Source: an uncultured Pelagibacteraceae bacterium (GTDB lineage Bacteria > Pseudomonadota > Alphaproteobacteria > Pelagibacterales > Pelagibacteraceae). Taken from it: a stretch of 64,000 bases of DNA. The notes below the pieces were generated by a model, which was not told the DNA's origin, did not search any database, and saw only the letters and a program-made list of their open reading frames with translations. Of the stretch, positions 40,299-50,273 are shown piece after piece. The number at the start of each line of letters is the position of its first letter. Within the stretch, counting starts at the first letter, position 1. The stretch spans positions 218,762-282,761 of the forward strand of contig CACBYP010000001.1 of NCBI GenBank assembly GCA_902543485.1, given 5' to 3'. The position numbers and the translations under genes were made by a program.

Positions 40299-40326
40299 AA
40301 CGTACTTAAAACAGTTAAACTGTCAA
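40299..40326 (-). promoter_or_regulatory. Candidate topA promoter overlapping a dyad
   Basis: On the minus strand a perfect TTGACA (40321-40326) lies 16 bp before TACGTT (40299-40304). A 13-bp dyad, ACAGTT-A-AACTGT at 40311-40323, overlaps the -35 end and fills part of the spacer. The whole 40-bp plsY-topA gap is used. The -10 match is weak. Confidence 0.35.
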
Positions 40327-40330
40327 ATTA

Positions 40331-40903
40331 TTAAATTTTTGTCTTAGTTTCTTCTTTATTTATCAAGCGTTTAACGTTTTCTCTATGAGTGTAAAAAATT
40401 AAAATAAACATTATGAAGTAAAACATAATGTTATCATTGGTATAAAAAAATATAAAAATAGGAACACTTAATGACCCAAGAATTGATCCTAATGATGAGT
40501 ATTTAGATATTAAATATGTAATTACCCAAACAATACCAAAAACAATACCCAAAAAATAATTTAAAATAATCAACATTCCAACATATGTTGCAACACCTTT
40601 ACCACCTTTAAATTTTAACCATATTGGAAAAACATGTCCTAAAAAAACAGATAACGAACAAATGTAAATAAATTCTGGATAATTTAATTTAACATAAATT
40701 ATTGGCAAAACAGCTTTTAAAATATCTAGTAATAAAGTTGAGTAACCTAAAAATTTATTACCAGTTCTTAAAACATTGGTGGCACCTATATTACCCGATC
40801 CTGTTTCTCTTATGTCTTTTTTTAAAAAAATTTTTGTTAATAAAAAACCAAAAGGAATAGAACCTAATAAATATGATAAAAGTGATAAAATAAAAATTTC
40901 CAT
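40331..40903 (-). CDS. plsY: Acyl-phosphate glycerol-3-phosphate acyltransferase PlsY
   Basis: 190 residues, a polytopic inner-membrane protein. Motifs: LLGSIPFGFLLTKIF, DIRETGSGNIGATNVLRTG, and FLGHVFPIWLKFKGGKGVATYVG. It acylates glycerol-3-phosphate with acyl-phosphate (made by PlsX, not in this window), the first step of phospholipid synthesis. It begins immediately after the pyrC-like stop. Confidence 0.95.
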   Translation of the reverse strand: MEIFILSLLSYLLGSIPFGFLLTKIFLKKDIRETGSGNIGATNVLRTGNKFLGYSTLLLDILKAVLPIIYVKLNYPEFIYICSLSVFLGHVFPIWLKFKGGKGVATYVGMLIILNYFLGIVFGIVWVITYLISKYSSLGSILGSLSVPIFIFFYTNDNIMFYFIMFILIFYTHRENVKRLINKEETKTKI

Positions 40904-42193
40904 TTAAATATTGTAAAGCTCTTGTCCTTTTACGTATGTATTGGTTACTTTTCCTTGTAATCTTTTATTTTCAATTGAGGTATTTTTTGATTTAGAAACC
41001 AAATTTTCTTGCTTTACTATCCAAGGTTTATTTATATCCACAATACAGAAATCTGCATCATTACCTACGGATAAATTACCTTTATTAATTTTCAAAATTT
41101 TTGCTGGATTTGAGGTTAATGCAGCAATAATTTTTTCAAGTTTTACAGATCCATTGTGATATAATTCTAACGACAAAGATAATAACGTTTCAATACCAGT
41201 TGCTCCTGTTGCGGCTTGAGCAAATGTTAATCTTTTTTGCTCTTCATCTTCAGGTTTGTGATCTGAAACTATTACATCGATTGTGCCATCATTTAATCCT
41301 TGCACTAAACTTAATCTATCATCCTCAGTTCTAAGTGGTGGTGACAATTTTAAAAATGTTCTAAAGTCACCAATATCATTTTCATTTAAAGATAAATTAT
41401 TTATTGATACCCCACAGGAAAATCTTACTTTTTCTTTTCTATCTTTAATAATTTCAACCGCTTTTCCTGATGAAATTTGAGAAATGTGATAACGACAATT
41501 ATATTCTTCTAATAATGTTAAATCTCTCTCTATAATTATTAATTCTGCTATTTCAGGGATACCTTGCAATCCTAGTTTCGTAGAAATTATTCCATCATTT
41601 ATCATGCCATTCTTAGCTAATTCTTGATCTTCTGCATGTTGCATTATTAAAGATCCCAAATCTTTTGCTGAATTCATTATTCTGGACATAACTCTTGTAT
41701 TCTGAATTGTTCTGATTCCATCTGTAAATGCTATTATCCCTTTGCTTTGTAGAAGACCAAACTCTGTCATATTTGTACCTTCAGTACCCTTTGTTAGAGA
41801 TGCTGTGGGAAATATATTTATTTTTGATTTATCTCTGCCTCGTCTTTTCAAAAAATCTACTATTGAAACGTTGTCGATTATTGGATCTGTATTAGGCATT
41901 GTTACAGCTGAGGTTACGCCCCCAGATAATGCAGCATTACTCAAAGTTCTAAAATTTTCTTTATATTCATAACCTGGCTCACCGACAAATACCCTCATAT
42001 CAACTATACCAGGGAAAATATAATTCTCTTTTAAATCAATAACTTTTTCTCTACTGGGAATGTTGTTTTTATTCACCTTTTTGCCAACACCTTCAATTTT
42101 TCCATCTTCTCCTATTATTAATCCTCCTATTTCACTTATGTTGTTATGAGGATCAATTATATTTGCGTTAATAAAGTATTTTTTTTTCATCAT
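40904..42193 (-). CDS. pyrC: Dihydroorotase-like protein lacking zinc ligands (pseudo-dihydroorotase)
   Basis: 429 residues with the amidohydrolase fold of type I dihydroorotase. The metal motif D-x-H-x-H is D65-M-R67-V-F69 ([21 protein letters not shown]), so both histidines are lost. The later segment YHISQISSG has Gln where a ligand His normally lies; SDHKPEDEE keeps the Asp. By analogy with the inactive pDHOase encoded beside pyrB in Pseudomonas and relatives, it probably serves as a structural partner of aspartate transcarbamoylase, with an active PyrC encoded elsewhere. pyrB's stop overlaps its start by four bases. Confidence 0.85.
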   Translation of the reverse strand: MMKKKYFINANIIDPHNNISEIGGLIIGEDGKIEGVGKKVNKNNIPSREKVIDLKENYIFPGIVDMRVFVGEPGYEYKENFRTLSNAALSGGVTSAVTMPNTDPIIDNVSIVDFLKRRGRDKSKINIFPTASLTKGTEGTNMTEFGLLQSKGIIAFTDGIRTIQNTRVMSRIMNSAKDLGSLIMQHAEDQELAKNGMINDGIISTKLGLQGIPEIAELIIIERDLTLLEEYNCRYHISQISSGKAVEIIKDRKEKVRFSCGVSINNLSLNENDIGDFRTFLKLSPPLRTEDDRLSLVQGLNDGTIDVIVSDHKPEDEEQKRLTFAQAATGATGIETLLSLSLELYHNGSVKLEKIIAALTSNPAKILKINKGNLSVGNDADFCIVDINKPWIVKQENLVSKSKNTSIENKRLQGKVTNTYVKGQELYNI

Positions 42194-43128
42194 TCACAAA
42201 AAATTTTTAAACATGCCATTCTTATTGCAACACCCAATTCAACTTGTTCTTTTACAACACTCATATTGGTGTCATCAGCTAATTTTGTGTCTATTTCAAT
42301 ACCCCGGTTCATTGGGCCTGGATGCATAATAATTGAATCTGATTTTGCATATTCTAATTTATCCTGTGTTAGTCCATAGTATTCATAATACTCTCTATTA
42401 GATGACAGGAATGAACTACTCATTCTTTCATTTTGAAGTCTAAGCATCATTACTATGTCGCAATCTTTTACACCTTTCTTCATATTTGAAAAAATATTAA
42501 CACCAAATTTTTCTATATCTTTAGGTAAAAGGTTTGAAGGAGCTACAATATTAACTTCGGCACCCAACATGTTTAACAAATAAATATTAGATCTTGCTAC
42601 TCTTGAATGTAGAATATCTCCACAAATTGCAACCTTTAATCCTTGAATTTTTTTTTTCCTATTCAATATAGTTAATGCATCAAGTAATGCTTGGGTAGGG
42701 TGCTCTCTCCTTCCATCACCAGCATTTAAAACAGCACAATTAACTTTTTGAGATAAAAGATTACAAGCTCCTGAATCTTGATGTCTAATAACTATTATAT
42801 CAGGATGCATTGCATTTAATGTCATTGCAGTGTCTATTAGCGTTTCACCTTTTTTAATTGCTGAGTTTGTTATATTCATTGACATAACATCTGCACCTAA
42901 TCTTTTTCCTGCTAGCTCAAATGAGCTTTGTGTTCTTGTTGATGGTTCAAAAAAGAGGTTAATTTGAGTTTTCCCCTTAAGTAAATCTAATTTTTTATTT
43001 TTGCTTTTGTTTAATTCAATAAATTTTTCAGCTTCTTTTAAGATTAAATTAACATCATTTATTGATAAATCTTGAATACCTAGCAGATGTTTTTGAGAAA
43101 TTTTAATAGCTTTGGTTTTAGTTGCCAT
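42190..43128 (-). CDS. pyrB: Aspartate carbamoyltransferase catalytic subunit
   Basis: 312 residues from the ATG at 43128. A GTG at 43149 would add seven unconserved residues and is less likely. Motifs: [24 protein letters not shown] (carbamoyl-phosphate site), [33 protein letters not shown], and the end [13 protein letters not shown]. It carbamoylates aspartate in the pyrimidine pathway. It overlaps the pyrC-like gene by four bases, consistent with a PyrB-pseudoPyrC complex. Confidence 0.95.
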   Translation of the reverse strand: MATKTKAIKISQKHLLGIQDLSINDVNLILKEAEKFIELNKSKNKKLDLLKGKTQINLFFEPSTRTQSSFELAGKRLGADVMSMNITNSAIKKGETLIDTAMTLNAMHPDIIVIRHQDSGACNLLSQKVNCAVLNAGDGRREHPTQALLDALTILNRKKKIQGLKVAICGDILHSRVARSNIYLLNMLGAEVNIVAPSNLLPKDIEKFGVNIFSNMKKGVKDCDIVMMLRLQNERMSSSFLSSNREYYEYYGLTQDKLEYAKSDSIIMHPGPMNRGIEIDTKLADDTNMSVVKEQVELGVAIRMACLKIFCE

Positions 43129-43170
43129 TAAAACCAACTCTATAGCCACAAAGGTTGATTAATGCAAGTA

Positions 43171-43626
43171 TTAATTATTAATAAAATCTATGGCACCCTG
43201 TAAGATAAATGCAGCAGCATTTTTATCTATATTTTTTTCTCTTTTAGTTACGTTAATACCTAAATTTTCGGTTAATTTAAACGCTCCAACTGTTGATAAT
43301 CTTTCATCCCAAAGACTTATTGGAAGATCAATTTCTTTTGATATTGCTTTTGACACATCATTTACTGATTGAGAGGATTTACCTAAGCTACCATCCATAT
43401 TAATTGGATTTCCAATAATTATTCCTTTAATATTATTTTCTTTAATAATATCCTCTAATTCATTGATAAGATCTTCAAATTTGGATTTGTTTATTGTTTT
43501 AAGCGGTGTGGCAATTTTTTGATTTTCATCACATATAGCTACACCAATTCTCTTTGAACCTAAATCAAGACCAATTAATCTAGATGTATTTAGCTGTTTC
43601 TTTTTAAATTCCTCAATTGTGATCAT
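43171..43626 (-). CDS. ruvX: RuvX/YqgF-type Holliday junction resolvase-like nuclease
   Basis: 151 residues. The RNase H-like motifs are RLIGLDLGSKRIGVAICDE (first catalytic Asp), IIIGNPINMDGSLG, and DERLSTVGAFK with a C-terminal Asp region (NIDKNAAAFILQGAID). Members process the 5' end of pre-16S rRNA and may resolve junctions. It is divergent from gatC across 49 bp, a common alphaproteobacterial arrangement. Confidence 0.9.
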   Translation of the reverse strand: MITIEEFKKKQLNTSRLIGLDLGSKRIGVAICDENQKIATPLKTINKSKFEDLINELEDIIKENNIKGIIIGNPINMDGSLGKSSQSVNDVSKAISKEIDLPISLWDERLSTVGAFKLTENLGINVTKREKNIDKNAAAFILQGAIDFINN

Positions 43627-43627
43627 A

Positions 43628-43656
43628 TTGTATATTATTTACTTAAGTGATAGTTT
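43628..43656 (+). promoter_or_regulatory. Possible gatC promoter
   Basis: TTGTAT (43628-43633) and TAGTTT (43651-43656) have a 17-bp spacer in the ruvX-gatC gap. The palindrome ACTTAAGT (43641-43648) lies in the spacer. Weak motif match. Confidence 0.2.
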
Positions 43657-43675
43657 GCGGCAATATTTTTACCAT

Positions 43676-43963
43676 ATGAGTATAGATCTTAAAACAGTAA
43701 AGCACATTTCGAAATTAGCAAGAATTTCTATTGATGATGAAAAAGCTAATAAATTAAAGGGCGACTTAAATAATATATTTGAATTTATAGAAAAATTAAA
43801 TGAATTAAATACTGATAATGTTCAAGCCTTAACATCAATTGCTGAAACCACCCTAAGATTTAGAAAAGATGAAATTAAATCAGAAAATATTAGAGAAAAA
43901 ATTTTAAAAAACTCTCCTGAAGAAAATAAAGATTTTTTTGTTGTACCAAAGGTTGTTGAATAA
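43676..43963 (+). CDS. gatC: Glutamyl/aspartyl-tRNA amidotransferase subunit C
   Basis: 95 residues from the ATG at 43676 (MSIDLKTVKHISKLARISIDDEKANKLKGDLNNIFEFIEKLNELNTD). An in-frame start at 43619 would overlap ruvX and add non-family residues. It wraps GatA and GatB in the complex that makes Gln-tRNA(Gln) and/or Asn-tRNA(Asn). TAATG junction with gatA. Confidence 0.95.
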   Translation: MSIDLKTVKHISKLARISIDDEKANKLKGDLNNIFEFIEKLNELNTDNVQALTSIAETTLRFRKDEIKSENIREKILKNSPEENKDFFVVPKVVE

Positions 43964-45423
43964 TGTCAGATATAACAAGTCAAAGTTTATTCGAATTAAC
44001 ATCGAATATAAAAGAAAAAAAACTATCTTCAGGGGAAATTACAAAAGCATTTATAGACCGTGCTGAAAAATCAAAAAAATTAAATGTTTATGTTACGGAT
44101 AATTTTGAAAAAGCAATAGATCAATCTAAGAAATTTGATTCTAATCCTAACTTTGATTTAAAACTACCAGGTATTCCCATTGCTGTTAAAGATTTATTTT
44201 GTACAAATGGAGTTAGAACAACAGCAGGTAGCAAAATATTAAATAACTTCGTTCCCACATATGAGTCTACAGTTACTCAAAATTTGTGGAGTCAAGGAGC
44301 AATACTTCTTGGTAAACTTAATTGTGATGAATTTGCTATGGGCTCTTCAAATGAAACTAGTTTTTTTGGAAATGTTCAAAATCCGGTAGGAGAAAATTTA
44401 GTCCCTGGTGGATCTTCAGGAGGTTCTTCTGCAGCTGTCGCTGCAAATTTAACTCCAGTTACCATTGGAACAGATACAGGTGGATCTATTCGTCAACCAG
44501 CATCATTTACAGGAACTGTTGGACTTAAACCTACATATGGAAGTTGTTCTCGTTATGGAATTGTAGCATTTGCTTCATCTTTAGACCAAGCAGGACCTAT
44601 GACGAAAAATGTAAGAGACTGTTCTATGCTTTTAGAGGTGATCTCTTCATTTGATCAAAAAGATTCAACCTCAATTGATTACAAAAGAAATTGTTATTCA
44701 AAAGAATTATCAAAAGATATTAAAGGAAAGAAAATTGGTATTCCTAAAGAATATAGAGTTGACAATATGCCTGACGAAATTGAACAGTTATGGAAAAATG
44801 GTATCTCATATGCAAAAGATTGCGGAGCAGAAATTATCGATATTTCGCTTCCACATACTAATTACGCATTACCAACTTATTATATTGTTGCACCAGCTGA
44901 AGCATCTTCAAATCTAGCAAGATATGATGGTGTTAAATATGGATTTAGATCTCCTGGTCAAAATTTAATAGAAATGTACGAAAAAACTAGATCTGAAGGT
45001 TTTGGTGATGAAGTTAAAAGAAGAATTATGATTGGAACTTATGTTTTATCTTCTGGTTACTATGATGCCTATTATCTAAAAGCGCAGAAAGTAAGACAAT
45101 TAATAAAAAAAGATTTTGATGATGCCTTTTCTAAAGTTGATGCAATTTTAACTCCATCTACTCCAAGCTCAGCATTTAAAATTGGTGAAAAAACAAATGA
45201 TCCAGTATCAATGTATTTAAATGATATATTTACAGTTCCAATAAATCTAGCAGGCTTACCAGGTATTTCTATACCAGCTGGTAAAGATAAAAATAATTAT
45301 CCTTTAGGCCTTCAAGTAATTGGAAAACCTTTTGATGAGCAAAATATACTTAATATTTCTTATGCATTAGAAGATAAGATTAATTTTAAAAATGATATTT
45401 CAGACTGGTGGTTAAGTGAGTAA
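43963..45423 (+). CDS. gatA: Glutamyl/aspartyl-tRNA amidotransferase subunit A
   Basis: 486 residues. The Ser-cisSer-Lys amidase triad is seen as Lys in [14 protein letters not shown], and the serines in [15 protein letters not shown] and [14 protein letters not shown]. It releases ammonia from glutamine for GatB. It ends overlapping gatB by 8 bases. gatCAB lie in one operon. Confidence 0.98.
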   Translation: MSDITSQSLFELTSNIKEKKLSSGEITKAFIDRAEKSKKLNVYVTDNFEKAIDQSKKFDSNPNFDLKLPGIPIAVKDLFCTNGVRTTAGSKILNNFVPTYESTVTQNLWSQGAILLGKLNCDEFAMGSSNETSFFGNVQNPVGENLVPGGSSGGSSAAVAANLTPVTIGTDTGGSIRQPASFTGTVGLKPTYGSCSRYGIVAFASSLDQAGPMTKNVRDCSMLLEVISSFDQKDSTSIDYKRNCYSKELSKDIKGKKIGIPKEYRVDNMPDEIEQLWKNGISYAKDCGAEIIDISLPHTNYALPTYYIVAPAEASSNLARYDGVKYGFRSPGQNLIEMYEKTRSEGFGDEVKRRIMIGTYVLSSGYYDAYYLKAQKVRQLIKKDFDDAFSKVDAILTPSTPSSAFKIGEKTNDPVSMYLNDIFTVPINLAGLPGISIPAGKDKNNYPLGLQVIGKPFDEQNILNISYALEDKINFKNDISDWWLSE

Positions 45424-46882
45424 AAATAGTGAATATCTTATTGAAAGAGAAAATAAACAATATGAAGTGATAATTGGTTTAGAAGTGCATGCTCAAGTTA
45501 CTTCAGAGTCAAAACTTTTCTCTCAATCATCAACAAAATTTGGTGCAGAACCAAACACACAAGTTAGTCTCGTAGATGCAGCATTTCCAGGAATGTTACC
45601 AGTTATAAATGAATTTTGTATTGAACAAGCAATTAAAACTGGAATAGGACTTAAAGCCAAAATAAATAAAAAGTCTGTCTTTGATAGAAAAAATTATTTT
45701 TATGCAGATTTACCCCAAGGATATCAAATCTCTCAATACAAATATCCAATTGTTGGTGAAGGAAAAGTAATTTTGGATATGCCGAATGGTCAAAAAGAAA
45801 TTGGAATTGAAAGATTACACTTAGAGCAAGATGCAGGTAAAAGTATTCATGATATTGATCCAAATAATACATTAGTTGATTTAAATAGATCTGGAGTGGC
45901 TTTAATGGAAATAGTAAGCAAGCCTGATTTGAGATCTCCAGATGAAGTCAACGTTTATATAAAAAAATTAAGATCGATAATGAGATATTTAGGAACATGT
46001 GATGGCAATATGCAAGAAGGTTCTTTGAGGGCAGATGTTAATGTATCAGTAAGATTAAAAGGGGAAACTGAATTCGGCACCAGGTGTGAAATTAAAAATG
46101 TTAATTCAATAAAATTTATGCAAATGGCAATAATATCCGAAGCAAATAGACAAATAGATTTGTTAGAGGAGGGGAAAGAAATAGATCAAGAGACAAGACT
46201 TTTTGACACTAAAAGAAATGAGACAAGATCTATGAGATCAAAAGAAGATGCGCATGATTACAGATATTTTCCTGATCCAGATCTATTACCGCTTGAAATA
46301 AGCCAAGAGTTAATTGAAAAAATAAAATCAGATATACCTGAATTACCAGATGAAAAGAAAAAAAGATTTATAGATAAATTTAATCTTTCACCATATGAAG
46401 CAACAATTTTGGTATCTGATATTGAAACATCAAATTTCTTTGAAGAAGTTATAAAAAATTCAGATGTTAAATTAGCAACAAACTGGATTACAGGTGAATT
46501 ATTTGCAGTTTTAAATGAAAAAAATTTAGAAATATCTCAAAGCCCAGTTAGTGCTAAAAATCTATCTAAACTTATAAACCTTATAAAAGACGGAACCATA
46601 TCAGGAAAAATAGCTAAAACGGTTTTTGAACAAATGATAGATGGAGATCAAGATCCATTAATAATAGTAAAAGAAAAAGGTTTAAAACAAGAAAGCGATC
46701 CAAAAGCGATAGAGGAATTGATAAATAAAGTTATTGAAAATAATTCAGATAAGGTTGCTGAATATAAATCTGGTAAAGATAAATTATTTGGTTTTTTTGT
46801 TGGTCAAGCCATGAAAGAAAGTAAAGGAAAAGGCAATCCTCAATTAATAAACAAAATATTAAAAGAAAAGTTGAATGGATAA
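45416..46882 (+). CDS. gatB: Glutamyl/aspartyl-tRNA amidotransferase subunit B
   Basis: 488 residues. The start is GTG, overlapping gatA ([28 protein letters not shown]). Motifs: [48 protein letters not shown], and a C-terminal YqeY-like tail domain. The kinase and transamidase half of the complex acts on misacylated tRNA. It overlaps the methyltransferase gene by 8 bases. Confidence 0.97.
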   Translation: MSKNSEYLIERENKQYEVIIGLEVHAQVTSESKLFSQSSTKFGAEPNTQVSLVDAAFPGMLPVINEFCIEQAIKTGIGLKAKINKKSVFDRKNYFYADLPQGYQISQYKYPIVGEGKVILDMPNGQKEIGIERLHLEQDAGKSIHDIDPNNTLVDLNRSGVALMEIVSKPDLRSPDEVNVYIKKLRSIMRYLGTCDGNMQEGSLRADVNVSVRLKGETEFGTRCEIKNVNSIKFMQMAIISEANRQIDLLEEGKEIDQETRLFDTKRNETRSMRSKEDAHDYRYFPDPDLLPLEISQELIEKIKSDIPELPDEKKKRFIDKFNLSPYEATILVSDIETSNFFEEVIKNSDVKLATNWITGELFAVLNEKNLEISQSPVSAKNLSKLINLIKDGTISGKIAKTVFEQMIDGDQDPLIIVKEKGLKQESDPKAIEELINKVIENNSDKVAEYKSGKDKLFGFFVGQAMKESKGKGNPQLINKILKEKLNG

Positions 46883-47522
46883 AAATTTCATAATTGATCA
46901 AAATATGATCAATTATATTTTTTCACATACAAATAATCTTCACAAAGTACAAAAAAAATTATTAAAATATAACGAAAAACTTGGTCATATTAAAAAATTA
47001 CAAATTTCAATTCTACAAGCTAACTTCATACAATTTATCATAAAAATTAATAACTATAAATCATATTTAGAAATTGGCACTTTTACAGGTTACAGCATTT
47101 TATCTGCTGCTCTTGCCTTACCTAAGAATTGCAAATTAATTGGTATAGATAAAAATTTAAAAACTAACAATGAGGCAATTAAGTTTTTTAAAGAAGCAAA
47201 GCAAGATAAAAAAATAAATCTTTTTTGTGAAAATGGAAAAATTGCTCTTGAAAATCTAATTAAGAAAAAGGAAAAATATGATGTGATATTAATTGATGCA
47301 GATAAAGAAAATTATATAAATTATTTTAATCAGTCTCTTAAATTAAAAAGCAAAAAGGGTATAATTTTAATTGATAATACACTTTGGAAAGGAGATGTTG
47401 CAAATCCAAAGATAAAAGACAAATTAACTATAAAATTAAGAGAATTTAATAAATACATAAAAAAATCACCTATTAATAAGTATATTTTACCAATTGGTGA
47501 TGGTTTTACAGTTTGTTGGTAA
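46875..47522 (+). CDS. SAM-dependent O-methyltransferase (class I, caffeoyl-CoA OMT-like)
   Basis: 215 residues. The SAM-binding motif is [19 protein letters not shown], then IGIDKN; the metal/catalytic segment is [18 protein letters not shown] and [13 protein letters not shown], typical of the COG4122 family. It acts in the cytosol on an unknown hydroxylated substrate. The family includes TrmR (YrrM) that methylates hydroxyuridine-34 of tRNA; adjacency to trhO, which makes that hydroxyuridine, makes a TrmR-like role attractive but unproven. Confidence 0.82.
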   Translation: MDKNFIIDQNMINYIFSHTNNLHKVQKKLLKYNEKLGHIKKLQISILQANFIQFIIKINNYKSYLEIGTFTGYSILSAALALPKNCKLIGIDKNLKTNNEAIKFFKEAKQDKKINLFCENGKIALENLIKKKEKYDVILIDADKENYINYFNQSLKLKSKKGIILIDNTLWKGDVANPKIKDKLTIKLREFNKYIKKSPINKYILPIGDGFTVCW

Positions 47523-47524
47523 TT

Positions 47525-48397
47525 ATGTTTGAAATCCTATCTTTTTATAAAATATCAAAACTTAATAAATTAAAAATTATTAAAAAAAATATTTTAAAAG
47601 AAACTAATAAGCTTGGTATTAAAGGTCTTATAATATTATCTCCTGAAGGAATTAATGGTACAATATCAGGTAGTCATAAAAAAATTAAACTTACAGTTAC
47701 AAAAATAAAGAATATCTTATCAATTGATAGATTTGATATTCAAAATAAATTTAACTCAAAAATATTACCATACTCAAAAAATAAAGTTAAAATAAAAGAT
47801 GAAGTAGTTCCAATTAATGAAAAAATTAATTTTAAGAATTTTTTTAATAAGAAATATTTATCACCTAAAAAATGGGACGAATTTATATCTAAAAAAAATA
47901 TTAAACTGATTGATGCCAGAAAACCTTTTGAATATAAGATTGGTACATTTAAAAATGCTCTTAATCCAGAAACTAAAAATTTTAGAGATTTTAAAAATTA
48001 TTTATCAAAATTTAATAAAGATGAATCAATAGGGATGTTTTGCACTGGAGGCATCAGGTGTGAAAAAGCGTCTAATTATCTTAATAATAAAGGTTTTAAA
48101 AATGTTTATATGCTTAAGGGTGGTATCTTAAATTATCTTAACAAAACTGATCCAAAAAAAAGTAAGTGGAATGGTGAATGTTTTGTTTTTGATAAAAGAG
48201 TTACTATTAAAAAAAACCTAGAAATTGGAAATTATACTGTTTGTGGTGGTTGTAGAATGCCATTGCATAAAAAACTAACCAAATCAAAAAAGTATAAAGT
48301 AGGCCTATCATGTCCAAATTGTTTTGATAAATTGACAAATGATCAAATAAAACGTTTCACAATGAGGCACAATCAAATGATAAATTCAAAAAAATAA
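47525..48397 (+). CDS. trhO: tRNA uridine(34) hydroxylase, TrhO/YceA family
   Basis: 290 residues from the ATG at 47525, two bases after the previous stop. An N-terminal ferredoxin-like domain (GIKGLIILSPEGINGTISG) is followed by a rhodanese domain with the active Cys in GMFCTGGIRCEKAS, and a C-terminal Cys-rich segment (VCGGCRMPL ... SCPNCFDKLT). TrhO introduces the oxygen of 5-hydroxyuridine at position 34 of tRNA. The methyltransferase gene just upstream could complete 5-methoxyuridine. Confidence 0.9.
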   Translation: MFEILSFYKISKLNKLKIIKKNILKETNKLGIKGLIILSPEGINGTISGSHKKIKLTVTKIKNILSIDRFDIQNKFNSKILPYSKNKVKIKDEVVPINEKINFKNFFNKKYLSPKKWDEFISKKNIKLIDARKPFEYKIGTFKNALNPETKNFRDFKNYLSKFNKDESIGMFCTGGIRCEKASNYLNNKGFKNVYMLKGGILNYLNKTDPKKSKWNGECFVFDKRVTIKKNLEIGNYTVCGGCRMPLHKKLTKSKKYKVGLSCPNCFDKLTNDQIKRFTMRHNQMINSKK

Positions 48398-48401
48398 TAT
48401 C

Positions 48402-49751
48402 ATGAATATATTAAGTGATGACATCAAAGAATTAATTAAAAAATTAGCGATACCTGCATCTGTAGGCACACTCTTTCAAACGTTATATAATATTGCTGAT
48501 ACATATTTTGCAGGAAAAATATCACCTGAAGCTTTGTCAGCTTTAACAAAATCTTTTCCAATTTATTTTATTATTATTGCCTCATCTATTGGTATCACAG
48601 TTGCAGGTACATCACTGATAGGTAATAGCATTGGAGAAAAAAATAATAAAAATGCTTCAATTTATTTCTGCCAATTAATTTTCTTTTCTTTTTTGATAAT
48701 TCTGTTGATTACTTTTATTGGGTTAAATTATGCATCAGACCTTTTTTCAATAATGGGTTCAACTAATGAGGTAATAAATCTTGGCTTACAATATACAGAT
48801 ATCATTTTCCTTGGCTCGTTTATTTTTATTTTAGTTGTTGCATTAAATTCATTACTTCATGCAGAAGGTGATACGAAAACTTATAGAAATGCTTTAATAT
48901 TATCTTTTTTTTTAAACATATTGTTAAATCCAATTTTAATATTTGGATTTTATTTCATACCAGCTTTAGGTATGAAAGGTATTGCAATAGCAACTCTAAT
49001 TGCTCAAACGGTCGCTTTTTTAATCATATTTAAAAAGGTTTTAAAAAGTAAATTAATTAAAAGCATACTTATTTCTTATTTTATTCCTAAATTTTTTTTT
49101 TTAAAAAATATTTTTTTTCAATCTATGCCAATAATAATTTCAATTTGCGGTTATTCTATTGCTTCTGCAATTGTTTTCAAATATGCAGGTTTATCAGGAG
49201 AATATGCAGCAGCTGGTTATGGAGCTGGCACCAAAATAGAACAAGTGGTTTTATTGCCGATCTTGGGAATAAATACAGCAATTATCACAATTATTGCTCA
49301 AAATTTTGGTGCACGAAATATTTTAAGAATTAAAGAAACGTACTTCCAAGCTATAAAATATGCTTTCATTATAATGATTATTTCTTCTTTTATTATTTAT
49401 TTTGGTGCTGAAATGATAACAAAATTATTTTCAAAAGATTTAGAGGTCGTTGAATTTGGAAAATTATATTTAGAGATTTCAGCTTTTGTGCTACCAGCTT
49501 ATCCAATATTTTTTTTATCAAATGGTTTTTTTATGGCTTTAAAAAAAGCTGAAAACGCATTAATTGCTAATATTTGCCGAAATGGAATTTTTCCATTTGT
49601 CGTATTTTATACTGCAATTTATTTTAATTCTGACTTTTCTGAATTTTTTTGGTTATGGGTAATATTCAATTGGATTTTCTCTATGATGTATCTTGGTTAT
49701 ACTTATTTTTATTTGAATTATAAATTAGACAAAATTAGAGCTATCAACTAA
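48402..49751 (+). CDS. MATE-family multidrug/cation efflux transporter
   Basis: 449 residues with about twelve membrane spans in two homologous halves. It has the start IPASVGTLFQTLYNIADTYFAGKISPEALSAL and the second-half repeat SGEYAAAGYGAGTKIEQVVLLPILGINTAIITIIAQNFGA. MATE proteins export organic cations in exchange for Na+ or H+; in a marine bacterium Na+ is plausible, but the substrate is unknown. Its end overlaps the convergent soxG end by 27 bases. Confidence 0.88.
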   Translation: MNILSDDIKELIKKLAIPASVGTLFQTLYNIADTYFAGKISPEALSALTKSFPIYFIIIASSIGITVAGTSLIGNSIGEKNNKNASIYFCQLIFFSFLIILLITFIGLNYASDLFSIMGSTNEVINLGLQYTDIIFLGSFIFILVVALNSLLHAEGDTKTYRNALILSFFLNILLNPILIFGFYFIPALGMKGIAIATLIAQTVAFLIIFKKVLKSKLIKSILISYFIPKFFFLKNIFFQSMPIIISICGYSIASAIVFKYAGLSGEYAAAGYGAGTKIEQVVLLPILGINTAIITIIAQNFGARNILRIKETYFQAIKYAFIIMIISSFIIYFGAEMITKLFSKDLEVVEFGKLYLEISAFVLPAYPIFFLSNGFFMALKKAENALIANICRNGIFPFVVFYTAIYFNSDFSEFFWLWVIFNWIFSMMYLGYTYFYLNYKLDKIRAIN

Positions 49752-50273
49752 CCATTCATAAAGGTGTTCTGAAAACGATCTCCTTACAAATAAATTAACA
49801 TTATTCTTTGATTTGTGATGAAGAATTACATCAATATGATTTACTATTGTTTGTGTTGATGAACCAACATTATTTTTAAATTTTTCAAAATTAAAAGGTG
49901 ATCCAGATGATAATAATTCAAATATATTTTCTCCTTTTATATTTATGCAAATTAATTGTGAAGAGATATCAGTAATTGATCCAAAATTTAAAGACGAAAT
50001 ATCTTTATAAAGTTGATCAAAAATATTTGAATTTTTATTTTCATCAAAATATATCATCCATTCATCCGGACTTAGCCACAAAACATCATAGTTTTCATTT
50101 GATGAACTGGTATTTGATTCAGAAGGTAAAATAATAGATAGAATTTTACCCACTTTGGTAAAAAATTCTTTATTTTTTCCCCTGATATTAATTTTAATTT
50201 TTTCTTCAGATAAATTAATATCGATATTGTTTTTATTAATATTCGAAATATTTGGATGTAAAATGTCAAGCAT
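49725..50273 (-). CDS. soxG: Sarcosine oxidase gamma subunit
   Basis: 182 residues, the last gene of soxB-D-A-G. The family is poorly conserved; recognisable are NYDVLWLSPDEWMIYF, DISSQLICINIKGENIFELLSSGSPFN and the end VRRSFSEHLYEWLVDSS, a T-protein/GcvT-like fold. It caps the alpha subunit. It overlaps soxA by eight bases, which also supports the call. Confidence 0.88.
   Translation of the reverse strand: MLDILHPNISNINKNNIDINLSEEKIKINIRGKNKEFFTKVGKILSIILPSESNTSSSNENYDVLWLSPDEWMIYFDENKNSNIFDQLYKDISSLNFGSITDISSQLICINIKGENIFELLSSGSPFNFEKFKNNVGSSTQTIVNHIDVILHHKSKNNVNLFVRRSFSEHLYEWLVDSSNFV

Noticed and set aside
43129..43149. GTG start of pyrB seven codons upstream
   Set aside because: No ribosome-binding site or conservation supports it; the ATG at 43128 gives the usual length.
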